Positions 10,040 to 17,633 are shown, numbered from the stretch's first letter. The stretch is 64,000 nt of DNA from Blastococcus sp. Marseille-P5729 (GCF_900292035.1 NZ_OMPO01000001.1:1247192-1311191), one strand, 5' to 3'. Notes: generated by a model not told the origin, from the sequence alone. Translations and numbers: made by a program.

Positions 10040-10781
10040 GAGTCAGCGCCTCCTCGGTCGAATCGGCGTCGCTGGTGGCTCCGTCGTCGACGGCGAACGC
10101 GGCGCGGATCTCTGCACGTTGCTCGTCGCGGCTGCCTGGATCGACGTCCCATCGGCGCAGCACTCGTCCGGACTCGAGCAGCACGATCTCGTCGGAGAGC
10201 CGCAGCGCCTCGTCGATGTCGTGGGTGACCAGCACGGAGGTCAGCCCCTCGCGTCTCGTCTCCTCGCGTAGCCAGCCCTGCAGGGTCCCGCGAGTCGCGG
10301 GATCGAGCGCGCTGAAGGGCTCGTCAAGCAGCAACAGCTCCGGCCGGACGGCGAGCGCCCGCCCCAGCGAGACCCGCTGCGCCTGGCCGCCGGAAAGCTG
10401 GTCCGGATAGCGATCGGCGAGGTGGGCGATTTCCAGGAGCTCGAGGAGCATGTCGATTCGGCCGGGCTCGATTCCCCGGTTTCGCTGGAAACCAAGACCC
10501 AGCGCGACGTTCTCCCGGACCGTCAACCAGTCCAGCAGCAAGGCTTGCTGGTACACGACGGCCTGTCGTTGCTCTCCCGAGGAAGCGGTGAGCTCGACAA
10601 TGCCCTCGCTCGGCGTGATCTCACCGTCCAGCACCCGCAGCAGCGTCGACTTGCCGGCGCCACTGCGGCCTAGAACCGCGACCTGCCGGCCACGCTCGAC
10701 CGTCAGGTCGACGCCGTCCAGCACCTTCTCACCGCCGAGACGGACCTCGACCCCTACGAGGCGAGCGACGTGAGCTCCCAT
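10032..10781 (-). CDS. ABC transporter ATP-binding protein, SsuB/TauB/NrtD type
   Basis: A 249-aa cytoplasmic ATPase with Walker A GRSGAGKST, signature LSGGQAQR, Walker B LLLLDEP and the switch His in VLVTHDIDEAL. It energises the adjacent permease. It starts 28 bp inside the upstream flavoprotein gene and ends 8 bp inside the binding-protein gene, so the genes are tightly coupled. The C-terminal 30 residues are acidic and lack homology to other parts, as is common in this family. Confidence 0.93.
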   Translation of the reverse strand: MGAHVARLVGVEVRLGGEKVLDGVDLTVERGRQVAVLGRSGAGKSTLLRVLDGEITPSEGIVELTASSGEQRQAVVYQQALLLDWLTVRENVALGLGFQRNRGIEPGRIDMLLELLEIAHLADRYPDQLSGGQAQRVSLGRALAVRPELLLLDEPFSALDPATRGTLQGWLREETRREGLTSVLVTHDIDEALRLSDEIVLLESGRVLRRWDVDPGSRDEQRAEIRAAFAVDDGATSDADSTEEALTHV

Positions 10782-11848
10782 CGGAGCTGTCCTTCCGACG
10801 GAGACTGCACGGGCAGGAAGGCCGCCTCGCGGAACCGGCGTGCGGTCCCGCTCGAGGCGACATAGCCGCGGCCACCGGCGAGGGCCGCCTCCAGGCGGGT
10901 TGCCTCACCGGCGATCAGGCTGGCGTCCAGGCGCAGCCGGACGAACTCGACCAACGGGCTCGCCGACAGGTCAGACCCGAGCCGAGTCCAGCGGTCCGCG
11001 ACCTCATCGAGGGCAGAACGGGCGTCGAGGTAGCGCTGTTGCAGCCCCTCGTTGCCCGCGCGGGTCACCAGCGCCTCGGACTCGGTCAGCGCGCGTCGCG
11101 CGATCCCGATGCAGAAGGCGGACTGCAGCGTCAAGAAGGTCGGCCGGAAGGCGCGTGCCGTGGCGGTGAAGTCCCAGCTGAGCACGGCGTCCAACGGGAT
11201 CCGCGCGCCCTCCAGGCGGACGGACGCCGATGCGGTTGCGTTGAGCGCGAGCAGGCCGTCGACGTAGTTGACCGTGACGCCAGGGGCGCCCACCCGGAAC
11301 CACGTGATGATGCGCCGTTCGTCATCGAGCACGACGGGGATCACCACGACCGCGCCGTCCACCAGGTTCGATGCCCAGCGGATCTGCCCGTCGATGACCA
11401 GCTCGTCGCCTTCGACGTGGCCGGTGATGCCGAGCGGCTCGATTCCCGCCAGCGCCTTCATGCCCGATGCCATGGCGGTCGAGCCGATGCGCTCACCGCG
11501 GCGCAGCAGCGTCCAGGTCTCGGAGTTCAGTGCGGTGCGGTTGCCGCGGGCGAAGTAGTCCAGCACCATGCGGTGCGCCCACAGGCTGAACGCGCTGCTC
11601 ATGCACTCCTCGGCCAGGAGCGCGATCAGCTCGGAACTCCCGTCGATTTGCGATGCGGCCTCATGCGGGTCGCCGACCGTGTCGACACCGAGGTCGAGCA
11701 GGTGACGCTCACCGAGCTCGCGCAGCAGATCGGTCGTCGACGTCGCCCCGGAGTCGATCGCCCGTACCGACTCCGCCACGCGGGCGCGCAGGTCATCGGC
11801 GGCGGCGCGGACGAGCCCGATGTCGGACTGCGTCGTCACGGCGCTCAT
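10754..11848 (-). CDS. Acyl-CoA-dehydrogenase-fold flavoprotein, probable SfnB/DszC-type monooxygenase
   Basis: A 364-aa protein of the acyl-CoA dehydrogenase fold. The ATG at 11848 is set by the 4-bp overlap with the DUF4242 gene; the frame continues upstream only as a shadow of that gene. The N-terminal helical domain has ELGERHLLDLGV, the middle strand domain has RIGSTAMASGMKALAGIE, and the C-terminal helices end with SPSEGQLRWEL. The usual catalytic Glu of the C-terminal motif (IYEGT in true dehydrogenases) is replaced by a VQSPS stretch. Proteins of this kind beside sulfonate transporters (SfnB, DszC relatives) use reduced flavin to oxygenate organosulfur compounds. That reading fits the operon but remains inference. 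Confidence 0.72.
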   Translation of the reverse strand: MSAVTTQSDIGLVRAAADDLRARVAESVRAIDSGATSTTDLLRELGERHLLDLGVDTVGDPHEAASQIDGSSELIALLAEECMSSAFSLWAHRMVLDYFARGNRTALNSETWTLLRRGERIGSTAMASGMKALAGIEPLGITGHVEGDELVIDGQIRWASNLVDGAVVVIPVVLDDERRIITWFRVGAPGVTVNYVDGLLALNATASASVRLEGARIPLDAVLSWDFTATARAFRPTFLTLQSAFCIGIARRALTESEALVTRAGNEGLQQRYLDARSALDEVADRWTRLGSDLSASPLVEFVRLRLDASLIAGEATRLEAALAGGRGYVASSGTARRFREAAFLPVQSPSEGQLRWELTSLAS

Positions 11849-12405
11849 CCGGCACCCCCGGGGACCGGAGCGACGTCGAGGGCGTGCAGCCGGTCGATCG
11901 GGGTCGAGACGATCTCCCGCGCCCGGACGACGGCGTCCTCGTCGGGGGCATTGTAGAGGCACAGGCACTTGGCGACGTCTTCGCGAACGTAGGTGCGCAG
12001 GAAGGAGACCTCGGGGATCTCGGCGTACAGCGGGGACTTCTCCTTCTTGCGGCTGAGGTAGGTGTCCATGTCGATGTGCGCCGGGATGTCCCACTCGACC
12101 AGGTACCCGGCCTCGGGGCGGGCGGCCTTGATGTCCTCGAGATCAGCACCGACCAGGCGCACCTGATCGGGCCCTTCGACCTCGGTGACGTCGTCCAGGC
12201 CGAGGACGGCGCTGCCGAGAGCGGTGAGGTCGGCGGTCTCGAAGACCAGGAAGACGCGGTCGGCCGGGGCGGTGACCTCGGCCTCGATCAGCTCGGCTCC
12301 GGCGGCGGCGGCACGGGTTGACGCCTGCTCGATGAGCGCGGCGGCAGCGTCCTTCGACGCGGTGGCGGGGACGATCTCGACGAGGGCAAGAACGGATTCG
12401 GACAT
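11845..12405 (-). CDS. DUF4242 (SCO4226-like) protein, first gene of the riboswitch-controlled transport operon
   Basis: A 186-aa cytoplasmic protein built of two ferredoxin-like halves. The C-terminal half (about residues 95-175) carries the DUF4242 signature LVEWDIPAHID and VSFLRTYVREDVAKCLCLYN. SCO4226 of Streptomyces, a member of this family, binds nickel. The N-terminal half (VLALVEIVPATAS to VFLVFETAD) looks like a diverged second copy. The start MSESVLA is chosen because GGAGGAA lies just before it; the upstream ATG overlaps that ribosome site. It overlaps the flavoprotein gene by 4 bp. The role is unknown; its position suggests it serves the flavoprotein or the imported substrate. Confidence 0.75.
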   Translation of the reverse strand: MSESVLALVEIVPATASKDAAAALIEQASTRAAAAGAELIEAEVTAPADRVFLVFETADLTALGSAVLGLDDVTEVEGPDQVRLVGADLEDIKAARPEAGYLVEWDIPAHIDMDTYLSRKKEKSPLYAEIPEVSFLRTYVREDVAKCLCLYNAPDEDAVVRAREIVSTPIDRLHALDVAPVPGGAG

Positions 12406-12435
12406 GCGTTCCTCCATTTCAGGGGTGCGGTGATG

Positions 12436-12451
12436 ACCGGCGTACGCCGGT
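12436..12451 (-). promoter_or_regulatory. Perfect 16-bp palindrome before the DUF4242 gene
   Basis: ACCGGCGTACGCCGGT is a perfect palindrome 31-46 bases before the DUF4242 start. It may be an operator for a second regulator or a hairpin in the leader RNA. It lies between the leader ORF and the first structural gene. Confidence 0.35.
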
Positions 12452-12722
12452 TGTCTAACAGGGGTGCGAGTTGGTGCGCGGCGGGATTCCGGACGGTCGT
12501 CGGGACCAGCCCCGCTGGCGCGCGGAGACGCCGCCGGGTGCCAGTTGACGGAACCACGGGCGGTGCCGCGCAGGTCCTCGACGGGGCGCGGGCCGAACGC
12601 CGACGAACACCGCCGTCCCTACCGGCCTACGGCCAGCGTCGACGAACGTGCAGCGGCTCAGCCTGCGATCGACGGACGTCGAGCGGACGTAGAGCGACTG
12701 CCGGGACCGTCAGACGCGCGGG

Positions 12723-12794
12723 TCAGGAACAGGTGGTGCGGAGCCGGCCGTAGTCAATGGTGAAGCGTCGTACGGCGTAGAACGTCGTCGCCAC
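12723..12794 (-). CDS. 23-aa leader ORF between the SAM-IV riboswitch and the operon
   Basis: A GTG at 12794 with AGAAGGAG six bases upstream opens 23 codons ending in R-L-R-T-T-C-S and TGA. The ribosome site is better than that of many large genes here. It begins right after the riboswitch, where an expression platform would control translation, and ends about 320 bases before DUF4242. A Cys codon near the end recalls cysteine-responsive leader peptides found upstream of sulfur genes in mycobacteria and Streptomyces. That comparison is from memory, and a regulatory leader is inferred. Confidence 0.5.
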   Translation of the reverse strand: MATTFYAVRRFTIDYGRLRTTCS

Positions 12795-12812
12795 GTCTGA
12801 CTCCTTCTGCCC

Positions 12813-12935
12813 TCGCGGGCGCTGCGCTTGCCGGGCACGTCATCGTGCCCGACCAGGTCGTCACCCGGGGCACCCCACCGCATCGCGAGGGTTGCCGTCC
12901 AGCGAGCCGGGGCTTGACGCTGGAGCTCTTGACCC
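12813..12935 (-). ncRNA. SAM-IV riboswitch
   Basis: Reading the minus strand from 12935, the RNA begins GGGTCAAGAGC and shows the SAM-I/IV-like core: CAAGCCCCGGCTCGCTGG, CGGCAACCCTC and GGTGGGGTGCCCCGGGTGA, closing with GACC paired to the initial GGTC. After the core, GGGCACG/CGTGCCC forms the extra 3' hairpin expected of SAM-IV rather than SAM-I. SAM-IV is an actinobacterial class that switches sulfur-metabolism genes off when S-adenosylmethionine is plentiful. The rest of the 705-base gene-poor stretch 12406-13110 holds the promoters, the leader ORF and a palindrome. Confidence 0.82.
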
Positions 12936-12941
12936 GCAGCA

Positions 12942-12969
12942 ATAGTACTCACAACGTCGCCGCCCGCAA
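12942..12969 (-). promoter_or_regulatory. Promoter of the SAM-IV operon
   Basis: TTGCGG (12964-12969) and TACTAT (12942-12947) are spaced 16 bases apart on the minus strand. Transcription would start a few bases before the riboswitch, as expected for a cis-acting leader. Confidence 0.55.
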
Positions 12970-13110
12970 CGTGGCCAGGCGTGGATTGGCTCACCCGGGG
13001 GCGACGGCAGCGATCAAACCGAATACGATTCGGTCAGGAGCGCGCACGATCGGCCCCTCGTCGGCGGGCGCCCCACAACCAGGACGACGTCCAGACTCAG
13101 GAGCCAATCC

Positions 13111-14304
13111 ATGGACCAGCTGTACAGCAAGGAAGAGCGCGAGTTCGCCGAGCAGATGCGCGAGTTCTATCGCACGGAGATCCCCAAGGAGATCCGTGAG
13201 ATGAACGCCCGGGGTGAGATCGACAGCAAGGAACCGATCGTCACCACCCAGCAGATCCTGAACAAGCACGGCTATGCGGTCCCCAACTGGCCGGTCGAGT
13301 GGGGCGGTCAGGACTGGACCCCCGTGCAGCGGCACATCTGGCTGCAGGAGATGGAGCTGGCCAACGTCCCTGCCCCGCTCGCCTTCAACACCTCGATGGT
13401 CGGCCCGGTCATCGCGACCTTCGGCTCGCAGGAGATCAAGGAGCGCTTCCTGCCGAAGACCGCGAACCTGGACATCTGGTGGTCGCAGGGCTTCTCCGAG
13501 CCGGACGCCGGTTCGGACCTCGCTTCGCTGAAGACGACCGCGGTCCGCGACGGTGACCACTACATCGTCAACGGCCAGAAGACCTGGACCACGCTCGGCC
13601 AGTACGGCGACTGGATCTTCATGCTCGTGCGCACCAACCCCGAGGTGAAGAAGCAACAGGGCATCTCGTTCCTGCTGATCGATATGAAGTCCCCTGGGGT
13701 GACGGTCCGCCCGATCCAGTTGATCGACGGCGGTCACGAGGTCAACGAGGTGTTCTTCGACAACGTCGAGGTCCCCGTCGAGAATCTCGTCGGCGAGGAG
13801 AACATGGGCTGGACCTATGCGAAGTTCCTCCTGGGCAACGAGCGCACGGGCATTGCGCGGGTCGGCGTCTCCAAGACCCGCATCGCCCGCCTGAAGGAGT
13901 TCGCTCGCAACACCCGTACCAAGAAGGGCACCCTCCTCGAGGATCCGTTGTTCGCGGCGCGCCTGACCAAGGTCGAGGTCGAGCTGCAGGCGCTGGAGAT
14001 GACCCAGATGCGCATCCTGTCGACGCAGACTGCCGGCTCGGGCAAGCCCGATCCGCGTTCGTCGGTGCTCAAGCTCGTCGGCTCGAAGCTGCAGCAGGAG
14101 ATCACCGAGCTGCTCGTCGACGTTCTCGGCCCGGATGGGCTGTACTTCCGCGACGACTACGACACTCCGGAGGGCTTCTCGCCGGTTCCGCAGGGCGCCG
14201 TCGACGCGCTGCCGACCTACTTCAACTACCGCAAGGTCACCATCTACGGCGGTTCGTCCGAGGTGCAGCGCGGCATCATCTCCAAGGCCATTCTCGGCCT
14301 CTGA
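13111..14304 (+). CDS. Acyl-CoA dehydrogenase, catalytic-subunit type
   Basis: A 397-aa FAD-dependent acyl-CoA dehydrogenase. AGGAG lies nine bases before the ATG. FAD/substrate motifs include WWSQGFSEPDAGSDLASL and WTTLGQYGDW, and the C-terminal IYGGSSEVQRGIISKAILGL. The C-terminal site carries Gly where medium-chain enzymes have the catalytic Glu, but GNERTGIARVG places a Glu at the alternative position used by isovaleryl-CoA and mycobacterial steroid FadE enzymes. The next gene is a second dehydrogenase without an obvious base, so the two probably form an alpha2beta2 enzyme for a bulky, branched or steroid-like acyl-CoA. The substrate is unknown. Confidence 0.88.
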   Translation: MDQLYSKEEREFAEQMREFYRTEIPKEIREMNARGEIDSKEPIVTTQQILNKHGYAVPNWPVEWGGQDWTPVQRHIWLQEMELANVPAPLAFNTSMVGPVIATFGSQEIKERFLPKTANLDIWWSQGFSEPDAGSDLASLKTTAVRDGDHYIVNGQKTWTTLGQYGDWIFMLVRTNPEVKKQQGISFLLIDMKSPGVTVRPIQLIDGGHEVNEVFFDNVEVPVENLVGEENMGWTYAKFLLGNERTGIARVGVSKTRIARLKEFARNTRTKKGTLLEDPLFAARLTKVEVELQALEMTQMRILSTQTAGSGKPDPRSSVLKLVGSKLQQEITELLVDVLGPDGLYFRDDYDTPEGFSPVPQGAVDALPTYFNYRKVTIYGGSSEVQRGIISKAILGL

Positions 14305-14339
14305 GCCGACCGACGACACAGACACTAGGAGTATTCAAA

Positions 14340-15467
14340 GTGGATCTCGAACTCACTGATGAGCAGCGCGAGCTCGCCTCGACGGTCGGCCGCATGATGA
14401 AGGAACGCTACGACGCCGAGAAGCGCGATGCGATTCTCGCCTCGGAGCCGGGTTACAGCGACGACATGTGGGGCCGGTACGCCGAGCTCGGCGCGTTGGC
14501 GCTTCCCTTCGCCGAGGAGTACGGCGGCGCAGACATGGGCTTCGGCGAGGTCGCCGTGGTCCTGGAGGAGTTTGGCAAGGCTCTCGTGCTCGAGCCGTAC
14601 GTCTCGACCGTGCTGCTGGGCGGCGGCCTGGTCAATGAGGCCGGCACCGATGAGCAGAAGTCCGAGCTCCTGGGCGGCATCGCCGAGGGCTCGCTCAAGC
14701 TGGCGTTCGCGGCGCAGGAGCCCGGCCAGCGCTACGACCTCACCTCCCCCACCACGACTGCGTCCGGCTCGGGCGACTCGTACACCGTCTCCGGCGAGAA
14801 GTCCGGCGTCCTGGGTGGTGACTCGGCAGACAAGCTGATCGTCTCGGCATCGGTCGACGGCGAGGTCGGCCTGTTCGTGGTCGACGCCCAGGGCGAGGGC
14901 GTGACACTGATGCCGTTGAAGCAGGCCGACGGTCTGGGTGCCGCGAACGTGCTGCTGAAGGACGCCCCCGCTCAGCGGCTGGGCTCGGGCGATGCGAAGC
15001 AGACCATCCAGAAGGTCGTCGACGTCGCCACCGCGGGGCTGTGCTCCGAGGCTGTCGGCGCGATGGAGACCGCGCTGAAGATGACCGGCGAGTACCTGCA
15101 CACCCGCGTGCAGTTCGGCAAGCCCATCGGCATCAACCAGGCGCTGCAGCACCGGGCGGCCGACATGTACGTCTCGCTGGAACTGGCCAAGTCCATGGCG
15201 CTGTTCGCGCGCCTGGCCGCGAGCAGCTACGGAGAGAACAGCCACCGCGACATCACCGCCGCCAAGATCGAGATCGATAAGTGCGCGCAGCACATCTCGC
15301 AGGAGGCCATTCAGATGCACGGCGGCATCGGCATGACGATGGAGTATCCGATCGGCCACTACGCCAAGCGTCTGACGGTCATCATGCGGACCTTCAACGA
15401 CAGCGACGCGCTCGTCGAGGAGCTAGCCGAATCGGGCGGCTTGATCAAGCCCAGCGCCGAGGTCTAG
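14340..15467 (+). CDS. Acyl-CoA dehydrogenase, partner-subunit type
   Basis: A 375-aa acyl-CoA dehydrogenase-family protein starting at GTG 14340, with GGAG 9 bases upstream and 35 bases after the previous gene. Helical N and C domains are intact (LPFAEEYGGADMGFGE; HTRVQFGKPIGINQALQH; QMHGGIGMTMEYPIGHY), so FAD binding is likely. The C-terminal catalytic motif is degenerate (TVIMRTFNDSDALVEEL) and the middle domain is shortened. This pattern matches the non-catalytic partner in actinobacterial heteromeric FadE pairs. A hairpin follows the stop. Confidence 0.87.
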   Translation: MDLELTDEQRELASTVGRMMKERYDAEKRDAILASEPGYSDDMWGRYAELGALALPFAEEYGGADMGFGEVAVVLEEFGKALVLEPYVSTVLLGGGLVNEAGTDEQKSELLGGIAEGSLKLAFAAQEPGQRYDLTSPTTTASGSGDSYTVSGEKSGVLGGDSADKLIVSASVDGEVGLFVVDAQGEGVTLMPLKQADGLGAANVLLKDAPAQRLGSGDAKQTIQKVVDVATAGLCSEAVGAMETALKMTGEYLHTRVQFGKPIGINQALQHRAADMYVSLELAKSMALFARLAASSYGENSHRDITAAKIEIDKCAQHISQEAIQMHGGIGMTMEYPIGHYAKRLTVIMRTFNDSDALVEELAESGGLIKPSAEV

Positions 15468-15487
15468 TCAGCACCACCCTTTCGACC

Positions 15488-15519
15488 GTGCCGGGATTCC
15501 CTCTGGGGAGTCCCGGCAC
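15488..15519 (+). terminator. Terminator hairpin after the dehydrogenase pair
   Basis: GTGCCGGGA and TCCCGGCAC pair over 9 bp, 21 bases after the stop of the second dehydrogenase gene. Only a weak T-rich stretch follows. Confidence 0.6.
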
Positions 15520-15570
15520 AGTCATTTGCGTCGGACGTTGCGGACCGTCGTGGGCGCTCTGGCATTCACA

Positions 15571-15634
15571 AGTGGGGTTAGCCCTCGCAGGAGGGGATTA
15601 ATCCCCTCTTGTGAGCCTCAAGCCCTCTTGCGAG
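15571..15634. repeat. ATTAAT element, copy 1
   Basis: A 64-bp element beginning AGTGGGGTTAGCC. CTCGCAGGAGGGG and CCCCTCTTGTGAG form a 13-pair stem (two G-T pairs) around ATTAAT, and the 3' arm is repeated after eight bases as CCCTCTTGCGAG. It lies between converging genes and covers the last codons of the MFS gene. Copies also lie at 17530, 23629 and 39685. Confidence 0.7.
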
Positions 15635-17021
15635 AGGGGGCGGGCCGCAGGCCCCACCAGCTCACGATGCCGCCGAGGGCGAGCATCGCGGCGCACAGCA
15701 GCATCGCGTCAAGGTGAGCCGCGGTCATCGCTGCCGGATCGGCGTACTCGCGCCCGGAGAGACCCACGATCGCCGGGAGCGCCGCGACCGCGAGCAGCGA
15801 GCCCGCCCGCGCCACGGCATTGTTGACCCCGCTCGCCGTACCGGCGTACTCGTCCGGTGCGGCGGCGACGACCGTCGAGGTCAGCGGCGCGACGAGCAGA
15901 GCCAGACCGAGTGCGAAGACGGTGACCCCGGGCAGTACGCCGCTCCAGTAGCTCGTTCCGCGGGCGACCGGCATGAGCAGCAGCAGACCGGCCGCGCACG
16001 TGATGGGCCCGAGTGCCATGGGGATCCGCGGTCCGATGCGGTCGGACAGCGCAGAGGCTCGCGAGGACAGCAGCATCAGCGCGATCGTGACGGGCAGCGT
16101 CGCGAGACCGGCATTCAGTGCAGACCACCCGAGGCTGATCTGCAGCTGCAGGGCGAGCACGAACATGGCGGCTCCGAAGGAGCCGTACACCAGCAGGGTC
16201 ATGAGGTTGGCCGCCGTGAACACCCGGTCGCCGAACAGCGCCGGAGGCACCAGCGGATGAGCAGCGCGCAGCTGGCGCCACACGAACGCGACCGCAGCCA
16301 CGGCGCACAGTACGGGACTGCCCCAGAACGCCGGACCGCCGCCGCCCGCCGAGGTGAGCGCGAAGGTCAGCGCGCCGAGGACCACCACCGACAGCACGGC
16401 CCCGGCCACGTCGAAGCCGCGGGCGGCCTGCGGGTTGCGTGACTCGGGCGCGTACCGCAGGCACAGCAGGACGACGATCAGGCACAGCGGAATGTTGATC
16501 CAGAAGATGGACGGCCATCCGGCGTGCTCGATCAGCCAGCCGCCGACGAACGGCCCGATGGCTGCAGCCACGCCCGACATGCCTGCCCACGTGCCGATCG
16601 CCGACGCGCGGTCCTCCTCGCGGAAGCTCGCCCGGATGATCGACAGTGCCCCCGGCATCGCGAGCGCCGCGCCCAGCCCCTGCACCACCCGGAAGGCGAT
16701 GAGCTGCGGAGCGGTCGCGGACAGCGCGCACAGCGCCGAGCCGATCGCGAAGAGCAGCATCCCGCCGACATACACGCGGCGTCGTCCGAGGCGGTCGCCC
16801 ACCGCGCCGCCGACGAGCACGAGCGAGGCGAGAGCGAGCAGATAGCCGTTGACCACCCACTGCAGCACATCGAGATCAGCGTGCAGATCCTCGCGCATCG
16901 CCTTGAGCGCGACGTTGACGATGGTTCCGTCCAGGATGCTGATTCCCGAGCCCAGCGTCACCGCGAGAAGGGTGAGCCGGCCCTCACGGGAGGCGCGGCT
17001 CAGCAGCTCGGTATCGGGCAC
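15618..17021 (-). CDS. MFS transporter, DHA2 (EmrB/QacA) type
   Basis: A 467-aa integral membrane protein with about 14 hydrophobic segments, the DHA2 drug/proton antiporter layout. Motif A is GGAVGDRLGRRRV after segment 2; the first segment has the DHA2-like SGISILDGTIVNVALKAM; motif C-like GPFVGGWLIEH occurs after segment 4. Family members export drugs, lipids or metabolites using the proton gradient. No adjacent TetR or MarR regulator gives a substrate clue. The final codons lie within an ATTAAT repeat element, so the C-terminal PSRKRA tail is encoded by the repeat. Confidence 0.88.
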   Translation of the reverse strand: MPDTELLSRASREGRLTLLAVTLGSGISILDGTIVNVALKAMREDLHADLDVLQWVVNGYLLALASLVLVGGAVGDRLGRRRVYVGGMLLFAIGSALCALSATAPQLIAFRVVQGLGAALAMPGALSIIRASFREEDRASAIGTWAGMSGVAAAIGPFVGGWLIEHAGWPSIFWINIPLCLIVVLLCLRYAPESRNPQAARGFDVAGAVLSVVVLGALTFALTSAGGGGPAFWGSPVLCAVAAVAFVWRQLRAAHPLVPPALFGDRVFTAANLMTLLVYGSFGAAMFVLALQLQISLGWSALNAGLATLPVTIALMLLSSRASALSDRIGPRIPMALGPITCAAGLLLLMPVARGTSYWSGVLPGVTVFALGLALLVAPLTSTVVAAAPDEYAGTASGVNNAVARAGSLLAVAALPAIVGLSGREYADPAAMTAAHLDAMLLCAAMLALGGIVSWWGLRPAPSRKRA

Positions 17022-17060
17022 CCCACGAGTATGCGCGCGAGCGGTCCGGCGCCGTCCCTG

Positions 17061-17444
17061 CTACTGGGTGGTCGTGTGCTCCGGCCGCATGACCAGGACG
17101 ACCCGGTCCGCCGCGTCGGCTACCGGCGGCTCATATGGCAGCCCGTACCGCTGGGCGAGGCGGTCGAAGAACGCGCCGCTGGTGTCCGGCCGGATCTCGG
17201 TGATCTCGCCGCGCACCTCGAGATAGCGGTACGGCTGATCGGGATCGTTCACCGAGATGGCGACGCGAGGGTTGCGTCGCACGTTGTGATACTTCGCGCG
17301 GGCGGTGGACGTCGTGAAGAGCAGGACGCCGTCCTCGTAGAGATGCCAGGTCGGGTTGACCTGTACCGAGCCGTCCTTGCGCAGCGAGGCGAAGTGGCTG
17401 TACAGAGCGCGGGTGAGCAGGTCCTCGTGGCTGTCGGGAATCAT
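17061..17444 (-). CDS. PPOX-class flavin/F420-binding oxidoreductase
   Basis: A 127-aa split-barrel protein of the pyridoxamine 5'-phosphate oxidase-like family. The start MIPDSHEDLL is used because upstream codons lie in non-coding DNA and the domain begins here. Typical features are GSVQVNPTWHLYEDG, LLFTTSTARAKYHNVRRNPRVAISV and RYLEVRGEITEI. Many actinobacterial members bind F420 or FMN and reduce small molecules. The stop lies 40 bases from the MFS start. The substrate is unknown. Confidence 0.8.
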   Translation of the reverse strand: MIPDSHEDLLTRALYSHFASLRKDGSVQVNPTWHLYEDGVLLFTTSTARAKYHNVRRNPRVAISVNDPDQPYRYLEVRGEITEIRPDTSGAFFDRLAQRYGLPYEPPVADAADRVVLVMRPEHTTTQ

Positions 17445-17529
17445 GCCGCCGAACCTACGACTTCGAGTGCACTCCAACGCAACACTGGCTGCGGACCAGG
17501 CGCGGCTGGGACCGCGCGAGACGCTCGCC

Positions 17530-17593
17530 AGCGGAGTTAGCCTTCGCAAGAGGAGATTAATCCCCTCTTGCGAGTGAGAACCCCTCTTGCGAG
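17530..17593. repeat. ATTAAT element, copy 2
   Basis: Closest relative of copy 1: AGCGGAGTTAGCC, then TTCGCAAGAGGAG, ATTAAT, CCCCTCTTGCGAG, six bases, and an exact second CCCCTCTTGCGAG. It follows the lutC stop by 41 bases on the minus strand and could terminate the lut operon. Confidence 0.75.
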
Positions 17594-17633
17594 CTGTCGT
17601 CAGCCGGCGGGTGGCTGGATAGGACGCCGGCGG

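Noticed and set aside
11849-12094. Extended N terminus of the ACAD-fold protein
   Set aside because: The extension is an Arg/Pro-rich shadow of the DUF4242 gene. The ATG at 11848 overlaps that gene's stop in the usual 4-bp manner.
15571-17593. Integron attC or phage attachment sites
   Set aside because: The ATTAAT elements lack attC R/L boxes, no integrase is nearby, and each has an internal arm duplication instead.
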